Of a DNA stretch of 33,583 nt, positions 1-7,790 are shown piece by piece. A program made the position numbers and the translations under genes. This DNA is from an uncultured Oscillospiraceae bacterium. GTDB taxonomy: Bacteria; Bacillota; Clostridia; Oscillospirales; Acutalibacteraceae. The stretch lies in assembly GCA_900546785.1 (NCBI GenBank), contig URED01000026.1:1-33583 (forward strand). Reading direction: 5' to 3'. The number at the start of each line of letters is the position of its first letter. The first letter of the stretch is position 1. The notes beneath the pieces were generated by a model, which did no database searches, was not told the DNA's origin, and was given only the letters and a program-made list of their open reading frames with translations.

Positions 1-477
1 TAGGCCGTTGATGTCCGCTCCGGCGTTGAGCACATTGTCCCGTGCTGCCAGCAGGGGCCAGTAATCCATGCTCGTATCGTTGTGAATATGTCCGTGGATC
101 ATATAAGACCTTTGGGCGTGCTTCCACGTGACCATGGGATAGTGGCACAGGGTCAGGGCGTGCTGCCCGTCGGTGGTTTCCAGAAACTTGTCAATGCTTT
201 CAAAATATCTCGAAATATCCGCCTTTGTCATCCATGAGCCGTCGTGATTGCCCACGATCAGGCGCTTTTTACCCTTGAGCCGCTTTAAAATTTCTTCAAA
301 ATTGACCGACCGAAAAAACATATCGCCAAGGATATATACTGTGTCGTTGCCCTTTACACGGCTGTTCCAGTTTGCAATCAAAGCCTCGTCCATCTCTGCG
401 GCGCAGGAGAAGGGACGGCCGCAAAAGCGGATGACGTTTTCGTGCCCGAAATGGGTATCCGCAGTAAAATAAATCAT
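1..477 (-). CDS. Metallophosphoesterase (calcineurin-like), partial at window edge
   Basis: The first 159 residues are readable and the gene runs off the left edge without a stop. The calcineurin-type metal-binding signatures appear in order: D-T-H near residue 7, ILGD near residue 50, GNHD, CHYP and HGHIH. These build a binuclear metal centre that hydrolyses phosphomonoesters or phosphodiesters. The start at 477 follows a strong GGAGGAAGGAG ribosome-binding site. The compact layout resembles small cytoplasmic phosphoesterases often found in phages and mobile elements. The substrate cannot be told from the sequence. The minus-strand terminator at 502-532 separates it from the small ORF upstream. 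Confidence 0.88.
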   Translation of the reverse strand, partial: MIYFTADTHFGHENVIRFCGRPFSCAAEMDEALIANWNSRVKGNDTVYILGDMFFRSVNFEEILKRLKGKKRLIVGNHDGSWMTKADISRYFESIDKFLETTDGQHALTLCHYPMVTWKHAQRSYMIHGHIHNDTSMDYWPLLAARDNVLNAGADINGL

Positions 478-501
478 TTTGCTTTTCTCCTTCCTCCAAA
501 T

Positions 502-532
502 AAAAACAGAGCTGCCGAACACGACAGCTCTG
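502..532 (-). terminator. Intrinsic terminator after the 38-aa ORF
   Basis: A perfect 8-bp stem (CAGAGCTG with CAGCTCTG, 507-514 and 525-532) with a 10-nt loop is followed on the minus strand by five U residues (A-tract 502-506 on the plus strand). It lies just upstream of the phosphoesterase ribosome-binding site. Confidence 0.7.
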
Positions 533-554
533 CACGATCCTGAAATCTCTTCAA

Positions 555-671
555 TTACCGTTTTCGTCTGCGCCGTATGCGTAAAAAGTCCCTATGCAGT
601 TTTAACCCGGATTCCACGGAGGACAATCCGAGCGTAATGAGATTCGATTTTAAAATGATCGTATGCAGCAT
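555..671 (-). CDS. Small basic peptide, 38 aa, function unknown
   Basis: The frame starts with ATG at 671 behind AAGGAGG with a 6-nt gap and ends at a TAA at 555-557. It encodes a 38-residue peptide with a hydrophobic first half (LHTIILKSNLITLGL) and an extremely basic tail (RIRRRRKR). An intrinsic terminator follows directly at 502-532, so ribosome-binding site, ORF and terminator form a coherent unit. I recognise no family. A small toxin, a membrane-active peptide or a nucleic-acid-binding peptide would all fit, and chance coding cannot be excluded at this length. Confidence 0.42.
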   Translation of the reverse strand: MLHTIILKSNLITLGLSSVESGLKLHRDFLRIRRRRKR

Positions 672-854
672 CGTTTTTCCTCCTTCGGGCAGTTAGTTGT
701 AAGGGATATGATACACGGTTTTGGGTTGTATGTCAAATGTGCGTCTTACGCCGCCTTGCTCAAGTCAATGTAACTGGATAGACGGCTCTTTCACGCAAAG
801 TACAAATACCTCTGAATGAAACCTGCAAAATCCACGATAAATCGGCAAAAAACA

Positions 855-883
855 TTGATTTTCTTCTCAGTTTGCTGTATAAT
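855..883 (+). promoter_or_regulatory. Sigma-A promoter of the HTH and restriction-modification unit
   Basis: TTGATT (855-860), a 17-bp spacer and a perfect TATAAT (878-883) stand 41 bp before the HTH gene. No other good promoter is visible before the methyltransferase, so this may drive everything from 925 to 7688. Between 672 and 854 I see no gene or convincing element. Confidence 0.75.
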
Positions 884-924
884 TATGCTGTGTTTTTATA
901 TCTACCCGAAAGTGAGGGCGAAAA

Positions 925-1113
925 ATGGATTTGAATGTAGAACGCTGGTGCTCGATGAAGGAGATTTGCGAATACCTTGGCGTCAGCCGGGACACGGTGC
1001 TCGCATGGATCGAAAAAAGAGAAATGCCCGCCACGAAAATCGGCAGGCTGTGGAAATTTAAGATAAGCGAAGTGGACGCTTGGATGAAATCCGGCGTTGC
1101 GGCGGAGAAATAA
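925..1113 (+). CDS. Excisionase-family helix-turn-helix DNA-binding protein
   Basis: A 62-residue protein that is almost entirely one MerR/excisionase-type winged HTH (HTH_17). It has the typical order: M-K-E-I-C-E-Y-L-G-V-S-R-D-T-V near residues 11-25, the W-I-E-K wing start, then I-G-R-L-W-K-F and E-V-D-A-W-M. Such small proteins act as recombination directionality factors or as transcription regulators. Here it is the first gene after a strong promoter and lies upstream of a 68-aa protein and the methyltransferase, so a control role for the restriction-modification operon is plausible but inferred. The start follows GAGGGCG with about 4 nt spacing. Its base composition matches the rest of the island, not the AT-rich operon downstream. 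Confidence 0.85.
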   Translation: MDLNVERWCSMKEICEYLGVSRDTVLAWIEKREMPATKIGRLWKFKISEVDAWMKSGVAAEK

Positions 1114-1124
1114 CGGAGCACATG

Positions 1125-1331
1125 ATGGACGAACAGAGATTGAAAGCCTTTGAGGATATGCTCGCCGCTATTCTCAGACAGTACGACGATACGACGGAAA
1201 AGATGGCGAAGCTCAAAGCCGAGGGCAAGGAGAAAACCGTCACCTACCGCCAGCTTTTTGCCAATAAACTGCAACTTCAGGCGATGTTGAGTTATTATAG
1301 GACTTACGGACTTGTTGGTGAAAGAAGCTAA
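1125..1331 (+). CDS. Small helical protein, 68 aa, unknown
   Basis: The start is set at the second of two adjacent ATGs because CGGAG (1114-1118) then lies 6 nt upstream; a longer frame opens at 1080 but would overlap the HTH gene. The protein is charged and predicted helical, with no membrane segment or signal peptide. Residues such as DEQRLKAFEDML and EKMAKLKAEGKEKTVTYRQL suggest a coiled coil or helical bundle. It follows the HTH gene by 11 bp and precedes the methyltransferase, so it is probably co-transcribed with both. I do not recognise a characterised family. Confidence 0.6.
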   Translation: MDEQRLKAFEDMLAAILRQYDDTTEKMAKLKAEGKEKTVTYRQLFANKLQLQAMLSYYRTYGLVGERS

Positions 1332-1386
1332 TAATTAAAGCATGGCAAATCAATTAAAGGATTTACCATTGAGTAAGGAAGAGAAA

Positions 1387-2655
1387 ATGAAACCATACAA
1401 ATTCAAATTTATAGATTTATTTGCAGGCATAGGTGGATTTCATCAAGCCATGCGATATCTTGGCGGAGAATGTATCATGGCTGCCGAAATAGATCAGGAA
1501 TGTGTTAATACCTATAAGGCAAATTTTCATGTTAAAAAAAATAGTATTTGGGGTGATGTGAATGACATTGCACCTGAAAGTATAGAACCTTTTGATGTTC
1601 TATGTGCAGGATTTCCTTGTCAACCATTTAGCAAAGCTGGAGCACAAAGGGGATTTACCGATGAAGTTCGTGGCAATTTGTTTTATAAAATTATGGAAAT
1701 TTTGGATGGACATCCCGAAGTGAAATTTGTAATTTTAGAAAATGTACGTAATTTAGCTGATAAAACAGAAAATTGGGATGTTATTACCACTGAATTGATG
1801 AAGCGTAATTTCTATATTACTGAAGATCCGATTATACTCTCTCCTTCTGATTTTGGAATCCCGCAAATTAGAGAACGTGTGTATATTTTAGGTATACGTA
1901 AAGATATCCGCAATAATCAAATTTTGACAAACGGATATATTCACCGTATTGACCTAAATTTAGATAAGCACTTCAAAAAATGTAAAATGGGCGATGCGTG
2001 GAAAATTTTAGAAGATGATGTTGATGACGAATATATCATATCTGATGAGCAAGAACTAATGATTAATGCTTGGGATGAACTTCGTTTATCAACTGGGATA
2101 AAAACAATTGGTTTCCCCCTTTGGTTAGATAGTTTTGGAATAGGAGAAAAAGATAGTGATTTAGTTTTTTCAAATCAAGGATATGAAAATATGCCTAAAT
2201 GGAAACAGAATTTTCTTCGACGTAACAGAGAGTTTTATATTAATAACCAACAGTTTATTGATGAATGGGTAAATAAATACGATATGTGTAATCGAATAAA
2301 GCTATATAAAAAATTTGAATGGAATTGTGGAGAAGATGTTTCTGATATGAAGGGGGCGCTAATCCAAATTAGGCAATCCGGTATAAGAGCCAAACGGCCA
2401 ACATTTTACCCATCATTAGTCGCAATAGTCAACACACCTATAATATGGGATAAAAGGAAGCAGCACTATAGGAAAATAACACCTCGAGAAGCGGCAAATT
2501 TACAAAGTTTCCATAAAAAGTACAAGTTTCTTGGAAACGATAAAACTATATATAGACAACTCGGAAATTCTGTAAATGTAAGAATATTAAAAATCCTAGG
2601 TGAGAGCCTTTTTAGTCTTGCTGTTAAGGGATGGGATGGTGATGAACTTGAGTAA
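1387..2655 (+). CDS. DNA (cytosine-5) methyltransferase (Dcm type)
   Basis: This enzyme transfers a methyl group from S-adenosylmethionine to C5 of cytosine in a specific DNA sequence. The C5-methylase motifs are in order: I (FIDLFAGIGG), IV with the catalytic Pro-Cys in GFPCQPFS (Cys near residue 78), VI (ENV), VIII (QIRERVYILG), a long variable target-recognition region, then IX/X (REAANLQSF and QLGNSVNV). The start at 1387 has AAGGAAG upstream and begins just before motif I; an ATG at 1342 in the same frame lacks a clear ribosome-binding site but would add 15 residues. The gene is AT-rich and its end overlaps the start of the GHKL gene, indicating translational coupling. It presumably protects host DNA from the nuclease of this operon. 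The target sequence cannot be predicted by eye. Confidence 0.95.
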   Translation: MKPYKFKFIDLFAGIGGFHQAMRYLGGECIMAAEIDQECVNTYKANFHVKKNSIWGDVNDIAPESIEPFDVLCAGFPCQPFSKAGAQRGFTDEVRGNLFYKIMEILDGHPEVKFVILENVRNLADKTENWDVITTELMKRNFYITEDPIILSPSDFGIPQIRERVYILGIRKDIRNNQILTNGYIHRIDLNLDKHFKKCKMGDAWKILEDDVDDEYIISDEQELMINAWDELRLSTGIKTIGFPLWLDSFGIGEKDSDLVFSNQGYENMPKWKQNFLRRNREFYINNQQFIDEWVNKYDMCNRIKLYKKFEWNCGEDVSDMKGALIQIRQSGIRAKRPTFYPSLVAIVNTPIIWDKRKQHYRKITPREAANLQSFHKKYKFLGNDKTIYRQLGNSVNVRILKILGESLFSLAVKGWDGDELE

Positions 2656-4273
2656 GAAAATAAATATCCGACCTACTAGCAGTGTTTACGCTACATATAA
2701 GCGTTTAAGTTATCAGCCTTGGACGGCAATTGCCGAATTTGTTGATAACTCTACCCAAAGCTTTTATGATCATAAGGACGAACTTATGTCGCAAAAATAT
2801 GCCAAGGGTCTTAATATTACCATTAAATATGTTGAAGATACTATCGAGGGTGATCGATTAGAGATTATCGATGATGCCTATGGTATGGAATGGGAAGATT
2901 TTCAGAGAGCCGTTGTACTCGATCGTCCGCCACAGAATACTTCTGGTAGAAATGAATTCGGAATGGGCTTAAAAACAGCAGCTTGCTGGTTTGGCTCGTT
3001 ATGGTCAGTTGAGTCCACGCAACTGAACTCAACCACAAAATATTACACGGAGATCAATGTTGATGAACTAGGAAAATATAAAACAGAAGAAATAAATGTT
3101 AGAGAAGAAACTGTAAGTAAGAAAGATCATTTTACTAAAATAGTAATCAGAAAATTAAATAAACGTATTGTTGGTCCAAGAACTATCGGAAAAGTAAAAG
3201 ATTTACTCAGCAGCATCTATAGAGAAGATTTACGTACAGGATTGGTGAGGATAACCTATAACGGCAGTACTCTACAATTCAAAGAGGCTCCTGTATATGT
3301 TGATGAAAATTCTAAAATATGGGAAAAAGATATCTCTTTTACCGTACAACACGAGGGAAAGGAATTATCAGTTAAAGGATTTATAGCAATTAGAATACCT
3401 GGTAGCGTTAAAGACGCTGGCTTTACACTCATTAGGCGAGGTCGTGTTATTGTCGGAGGTTCAGAAAAGAACTATAGACCAACAGAGTTATTTGGAGATG
3501 CAAATTCTTATGCTTGGCAGCGTATGTACGGCGAACTACATATGGATAATTGGCCGGTTACACAGGCTAAAGATGGCTTTGACTGGCATAATAGCGGACT
3601 AGAAGAAGCATTTATTGACGAACTAAGCAAGTATACGCAGGATTACAGAAAGAAAGCTGAAAATATCAGAGTTAGAGAAAAACTTAATACACAAGACCTT
3701 GTAGAAACAGCAACCAAAGGCTTAATCGAATCAAAAACAGTAGAAAATGTAAAAATTGAGATAGTAGACCGTGAACCCTTAGGTGCTGATACACCTACAA
3801 ATATCCCAACTCTAAATCCTGAACAGGAACATACCAATGAACCTCAAGATAGTCAGCAAGACCATATGGAAACAAATAACACTTCTCAGGGTATATCATC
3901 GCAAACTCAAAACGGCGGTAATGTCCAACTGGAAGGAGGAAAACAAATTAACTATGCTTTTACATATAAGCATTCTGATTATAAGTTCCATATAATTCTT
4001 GAAATGAATGATCCTGCAATGGATTGGCTTTTAATCGAACGATTAACAGATACTGAATATAATCTTTTTATCAATATGCGTCATTCTTTCTTTAAGCCTT
4101 TGATAGACAAAAGCGAGTTTTTGCCTATTATGATGAGGATGTCCATAGCATTAGCATTAGCAGAAATTGATTTAATGGTCACATCGCATGACGGAAGAAT
4201 TGAGCCCAGCGCAATCAGATTGAAGATGAATGAAATATTAGAAACTGTACGTAAAGGAGAAGAGGAACTTTGA
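2636..4273 (+). CDS. GHKL (MORC/MutL-like) ATPase of a restriction-modification system
   Basis: A protein of about 545 residues with an N-terminal Hsp90/MutL-type ATP-binding fold: N-box E34-F-V-D37-N38, G1 box DDAYGM (79-84) and G2 box GRNEFGMGLKTA (104-115). An S5-like segment follows (around GFTLIRRGRVIVGG). The C-terminal part has a Gln/Asn/Thr-rich linker and an unrecognised domain. These ATPases are thought to clamp or remodel DNA. MORC-like and paraMORC GHKL proteins were linked to R-M operons with Z1 helicases and nucleases by Iyer, Abhiman and Aravind (2008; recalled, not looked up). The start overlaps the methyltransferase; ATG 2636 has AAGGG 5 nt upstream and ATG 2642 is an alternative. 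Its TGA overlaps the TTG start of the Z1 gene. Confidence 0.85.
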   Translation: MVMNLSKKINIRPTSSVYATYKRLSYQPWTAIAEFVDNSTQSFYDHKDELMSQKYAKGLNITIKYVEDTIEGDRLEIIDDAYGMEWEDFQRAVVLDRPPQNTSGRNEFGMGLKTAACWFGSLWSVESTQLNSTTKYYTEINVDELGKYKTEEINVREETVSKKDHFTKIVIRKLNKRIVGPRTIGKVKDLLSSIYREDLRTGLVRITYNGSTLQFKEAPVYVDENSKIWEKDISFTVQHEGKELSVKGFIAIRIPGSVKDAGFTLIRRGRVIVGGSEKNYRPTELFGDANSYAWQRMYGELHMDNWPVTQAKDGFDWHNSGLEEAFIDELSKYTQDYRKKAENIRVREKLNTQDLVETATKGLIESKTVENVKIEIVDREPLGADTPTNIPTLNPEQEHTNEPQDSQQDHMETNNTSQGISSQTQNGGNVQLEGGKQINYAFTYKHSDYKFHIILEMNDPAMDWLLIERLTDTEYNLFINMRHSFFKPLIDKSEFLPIMMRMSIALALAEIDLMVTSHDGRIEPSAIRLKMNEILETVRKGEEEL

Positions 4274-6441
4274 GTAGCGATTGGTTATCTGTAACAGATA
4301 GTGAAGTTGTAATGCCGTGGATCATTGATATTGACGGCTTTTTTAGAAAAAGTGTCGAGAACCGTATGCTTGCTGATAATATGACCAAAGAAGCTATCGA
4401 TTCAATTTTCAATAATGCAGTTCGTATTTTAGGACGATGCCCTAATCCTAATATTCAGGAAGAAATTGCTGAAACTGGTATTGTTATCGGCAAAGTGCAA
4501 AGTGGTAAAACCTCTAATTTTATTTCCGTTCTCGCACTCGCGTTTGACAACGGCTATGATATAGCAATTGTTTTAGGTGGTAACACCCTGAATTTGCTTA
4601 AGCAGAATGCGTCTCGCATTTCTAGCGCATTCAGTGTCGATACCGAAAAGCTAACAGTGCTTAAAACCAACGATAATAAAACCCTCATCAACCCGGCAAG
4701 GATCAAAGATTTTATTGAAAATGGTCGTAAAGTCATTATTGTTGGATTAAAACACAATAAGCACATTGATCAAATCGCAGAGATATTTAATAATGAATTT
4801 TTGGCAGATAAATCAGTCCTCATTATCGATGACGAAGGAGATCAGGCCACTCTTAATACTCGTGCTTATCAACAGTCGATCAGCACTACATACGCCTCCG
4901 TCCTCAATTTAAAGAACAAATTAAAAAGTCATTGTTTTTTATCAGTAACTGCTACTCCACAGGCCAATATTCTGATTGAAGCATTTGACACTCTATCTCC
5001 TGATTTTGGCGAGTTAGTATATCCTGGTGAAGGATACTGCGGTTTGCAGGAATTTCATGCTGAGAACGCGGATAAGTATATTAAGGAGATTCCAGAATCA
5101 GAGCCTAATTTACTGGACGATATGGGTGTACCCGAGTCAGTTTACCAAGCTATGGCGCTTTTCTTTGTGGGTAACGCTATTAGAAGAAGTCGTGGTGATA
5201 TGGGAACCCATGCGATGCTGATTCATCCCAGTCAGAAAAAATTTGATCATAGAATTGTTGAGCAGAAAATCCAAAGCATTCTTGATGAATGGAAATCAAA
5301 GGCAAAAACATATTTAGCAGGTAGAAGGGATATTTCGTATAACTCCTTAAGAACGCTACTGCAATCAGCATATGATTCTTTTGTTTCAGATGGTGTCATA
5401 TGTCACCCTTTTGATGATCTTGAAAATCAAATTTTAGACAGAATCAAGCAATGCTCCCCGGTTCTTGTATGCAATAGTGATGAAAATGCTAGTGAGAATG
5501 CCGAACTTTATAAAACTAATATTTTTGTGGGTGGGAACCTTGTTGAAAGAGGTATTACATTCAAAGGGTTGGCTGTTACTTATATTACTAGACGTGCAAA
5601 AGGCAAAAGCAATGTAGATAATACAGAACAGCGTGCCCGTTGGTTTGGATATAAAGCGAAATATCTTGATGTATGTAGAGTGTTTACCACAAAAGATATT
5701 AAAGATGATTTTTCAAGCATACTAGAGCACGACGAAGATATGTGGGCTTCTATAGAGCGAGCTCAGGAACGTGGTATTCCATTTAAAGATATGCCCAGAA
5801 TCTTCAAACTGGCTCGTAGCGCATATCTTAATCTTACAAGGAGAAATGTTGCTCGCACAGAAAATTTTGCACTTTCCGAGTGGAAACCGCAAAGATATTT
5901 TACGGCAAACGATCAGATAGTATCACAAAATACCGCTGCAATTGCGGATTACAGAAATAAGTATGAGAAACTGTTGATCGAGCAGAAACATAATAGTGTC
6001 CAGGTTCATAGAGTGCTTCAAAATCAACGCTTTGAACAGGTTTATAAAGAACTAATATCAAAAATGCAATTTGCAAGCAATGAAGTTCTTGATAGTAAGT
6101 ACTTTGCAAAACTAAACGACGCCCTTATAAAACTTAAACTCGATATCCCTGTTGATGTGTATTGGATTAGAGATATTGATCACTCAACTCGTAAAATCAG
6201 TGAAGATTACTCAATCCAACAGTTGTTTCAAGGTCGAAATCCCAATACTTCTAGCCCAATGTATTATGATGGTGACCGTAGTTTAGCTGATAAAGAACCT
6301 GAGCACATGCAACTTCAAATTCACTTTGTAAAGCCTACTAATATGTCAGAAATAAGTTATTATGCACCTGCATTGGCTTTATATGTTCCGGAAAGTTGCG
6401 CAGACGCATTATCTAAATTGGTGGTGAGATCAAATGGATAG
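4270..6441 (+). CDS. Z1-domain SF2-type ATPase
   Basis: A 723-residue protein with helicase-type motifs: Walker A GKVQSGKT (74-81), Walker B IIDDEGD (D187, D188, E189), a motif III-like SVTATPQANIL (from 225), motif V-like GGNLVERGITF (from 421) and motif VI-like QRARWFGY (from 454). The GGNLxxRG and QRARWFGY boxes are characteristic of the Z1 domain family, found with SF2 helicases in defence operons. The start is a TTG at 4270 that overlaps the stop of the GHKL gene and follows AAAGGAGAAGAGG; the next in-frame ATG (4312) has no ribosome-binding site. It is probably the motor that couples recognition to DNA cleavage with the nuclease that follows; that coupling is inference. Confidence 0.88.
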   Translation: MSSDWLSVTDSEVVMPWIIDIDGFFRKSVENRMLADNMTKEAIDSIFNNAVRILGRCPNPNIQEEIAETGIVIGKVQSGKTSNFISVLALAFDNGYDIAIVLGGNTLNLLKQNASRISSAFSVDTEKLTVLKTNDNKTLINPARIKDFIENGRKVIIVGLKHNKHIDQIAEIFNNEFLADKSVLIIDDEGDQATLNTRAYQQSISTTYASVLNLKNKLKSHCFLSVTATPQANILIEAFDTLSPDFGELVYPGEGYCGLQEFHAENADKYIKEIPESEPNLLDDMGVPESVYQAMALFFVGNAIRRSRGDMGTHAMLIHPSQKKFDHRIVEQKIQSILDEWKSKAKTYLAGRRDISYNSLRTLLQSAYDSFVSDGVICHPFDDLENQILDRIKQCSPVLVCNSDENASENAELYKTNIFVGGNLVERGITFKGLAVTYITRRAKGKSNVDNTEQRARWFGYKAKYLDVCRVFTTKDIKDDFSSILEHDEDMWASIERAQERGIPFKDMPRIFKLARSAYLNLTRRNVARTENFALSEWKPQRYFTANDQIVSQNTAAIADYRNKYEKLLIEQKHNSVQVHRVLQNQRFEQVYKELISKMQFASNEVLDSKYFAKLNDALIKLKLDIPVDVYWIRDIDHSTRKISEDYSIQQLFQGRNPNTSSPMYYDGDRSLADKEPEHMQLQIHFVKPTNMSEISYYAPALALYVPESCADALSKLVVRSNG

Positions 6442-7393
6442 TAAAACAATTTTTGAAAAGCTTAGTGGCAAATCTGATGTTTCACAAACATATGAAGTTT
6501 TTTCCGTAGACAATAGTTCATGCTATTTTGGCAAAGACAAGGATAATAATATAGTATTTATGATTCCATCCAAAATGCCTAAAATAGCTCCTATCTATCA
6601 AGAAACAAAATCACTTAGATTTGTATTCAACAAAAAGTGTACGTTTAGAAGTGATGATGAAGAGAAAATCGAGGTCGTTCACTTGCTTACTTGTAAAGAA
6701 AAAAATGAAGATAAGATAATGGCTTTTATTAGACTTACAAGAGCCTTTGCTCAAGGTGAGAGAGACAATGATCAGTTATACTTATCAAAATTGTTTTCTT
6801 CGATTTCTTCTCTTTTTGATAGGCGAAAACAAGTATCTGAGATTGAACTTCAAGGATTATATGCTGAATTATATGTAATGCTTTACTTTTATAATGCGGG
6901 ATGTGATATATCTAAATGCTGGCAGTCTAAAAATATGATGAAGTTTGATTTTTCTATTAACGAAAATAAACGGATGGAAATTAAATCTACCATAAAGACC
7001 AGTAGGACACATCATTTCAAACACGATCAACTGCTGAGCGAACTTTATGATATACGAATTGTGTCGGTAATGCTTCAGAAAAATGATTATGGTGAGTCTC
7101 TTGGTGAATTAATCGAACAGATTCGAGACAAATTTGCAGATAATTATGCTTTATTAATTCATATTGAATCAACTATATCTCAAATCAATAGTGAAGAACT
7201 ATATCAAATAAAATACGACAGCACATATACTAAAACAAATTTACGATTCTACAATGCAAAAGATATCCCGCACTTTAATGAGAAAACTCCGGACGGTGTT
7301 TTCAATGCAGAATATGATTGTGCTCTTGACACATCGCCAACAATAAGCGCACAGGAGATGATTTCTTGGCTTACGGAGGTACAATATGTTTAA
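6434..7393 (+). CDS. PD-(D/E)XK nuclease-like protein (DUF4420 type)
   Basis: A 319-residue protein overlapping the Z1 gene by 8 bp. The central part carries a restriction-endonuclease-fold signature: GLYAELYVM with Glu145, then KFDF with Asp172, then MEIKST with Glu182 and Lys184, matching E...D-X9-E-X-K. The combination of GLYAEL, F-D-F and E-I-K-S-T is typical of the DUF4420 family (PD-(D/E)XK motif protein), which regularly follows Z1 proteins. It is the likely cleaving subunit of the system. All catalytic positions are intact. It is AT-rich like its neighbours. Confidence 0.85.
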   Translation: MDSKTIFEKLSGKSDVSQTYEVFSVDNSSCYFGKDKDNNIVFMIPSKMPKIAPIYQETKSLRFVFNKKCTFRSDDEEKIEVVHLLTCKEKNEDKIMAFIRLTRAFAQGERDNDQLYLSKLFSSISSLFDRRKQVSEIELQGLYAELYVMLYFYNAGCDISKCWQSKNMMKFDFSINENKRMEIKSTIKTSRTHHFKHDQLLSELYDIRIVSVMLQKNDYGESLGELIEQIRDKFADNYALLIHIESTISQINSEELYQIKYDSTYTKTNLRFYNAKDIPHFNEKTPDGVFNAEYDCALDTSPTISAQEMISWLTEVQYV

Positions 7394-7688
7394 AACTTAT
7401 AATTTATTTAACCATAGGAATATAAATGACCTAGTTCCTGAAATAATTTATTATTATTTATTTCAAGGCCTTAGTTTAACTGCAATAGAAGTAAAACTTT
7501 TTAGAACTGAAGATTACCATGGATGGTTGAGCAAGACCTTTCTAAATTATTATGGCATTGATACAGAAAAAGAAAATAAGGGGATATATGCAAATAAAAC
7601 TGTTCCTGAAGTGGTTAATGAACTCTATAAGAGTTCGGAAATTGCACATATTCGGGTTGCTAAACTTCTAAAAGAAAAATATTTATAA
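7386..7688 (+). CDS. 100-aa protein at the end of the restriction-modification operon, unknown
   Basis: It starts at ATG 7386 after a strong GGAGGTACA site and overlaps the nuclease gene by 8 bp, so it is translated as part of the operon. The sequence is rich in Tyr, Leu, Asn and Lys with no signal peptide or membrane segment. The second half (VPEVVNELYKSSEIAHIRVAKLLKEKYL) looks helical. I recognise no domain. Because it is the last gene of a complete methyltransferase-GHKL-Z1-nuclease set, it is probably an accessory subunit, such as a specificity or assembly factor; this is inferred from position only. Confidence 0.65.
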   Translation: MFKTYNLFNHRNINDLVPEIIYYYLFQGLSLTAIEVKLFRTEDYHGWLSKTFLNYYGIDTEKENKGIYANKTVPEVVNELYKSSEIAHIRVAKLLKEKYL

Positions 7689-7693
7689 GAATA

Positions 7694-7751
7694 AATGTAA
7701 ACGCCTCCTTTGATCCCTAATGGTATCAAAGGAGGTTACTTTTCGAATGTG
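7694..7751. repeat. Hairpin repeat copy A (operon terminator; tnpV-leader-like)
   Basis: An 11-bp perfect stem (CCTCCTTTGAT 7704-7714 with ATCAAAGGAGG 7725-7735) and a short T-rich tail form a likely terminator for the plus-strand operon. The whole 58-bp block from AATGTAAA to CGAATGTG resembles the block at 9695-9754 in the same orientation, where it is the leader of tnpV. No tnpV gene is attached to this copy. Confidence 0.7.
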
Positions 7752-7790
7752 AAATTTTCACTTTCATATGGCTGAGCATAGAAGCTTTCC

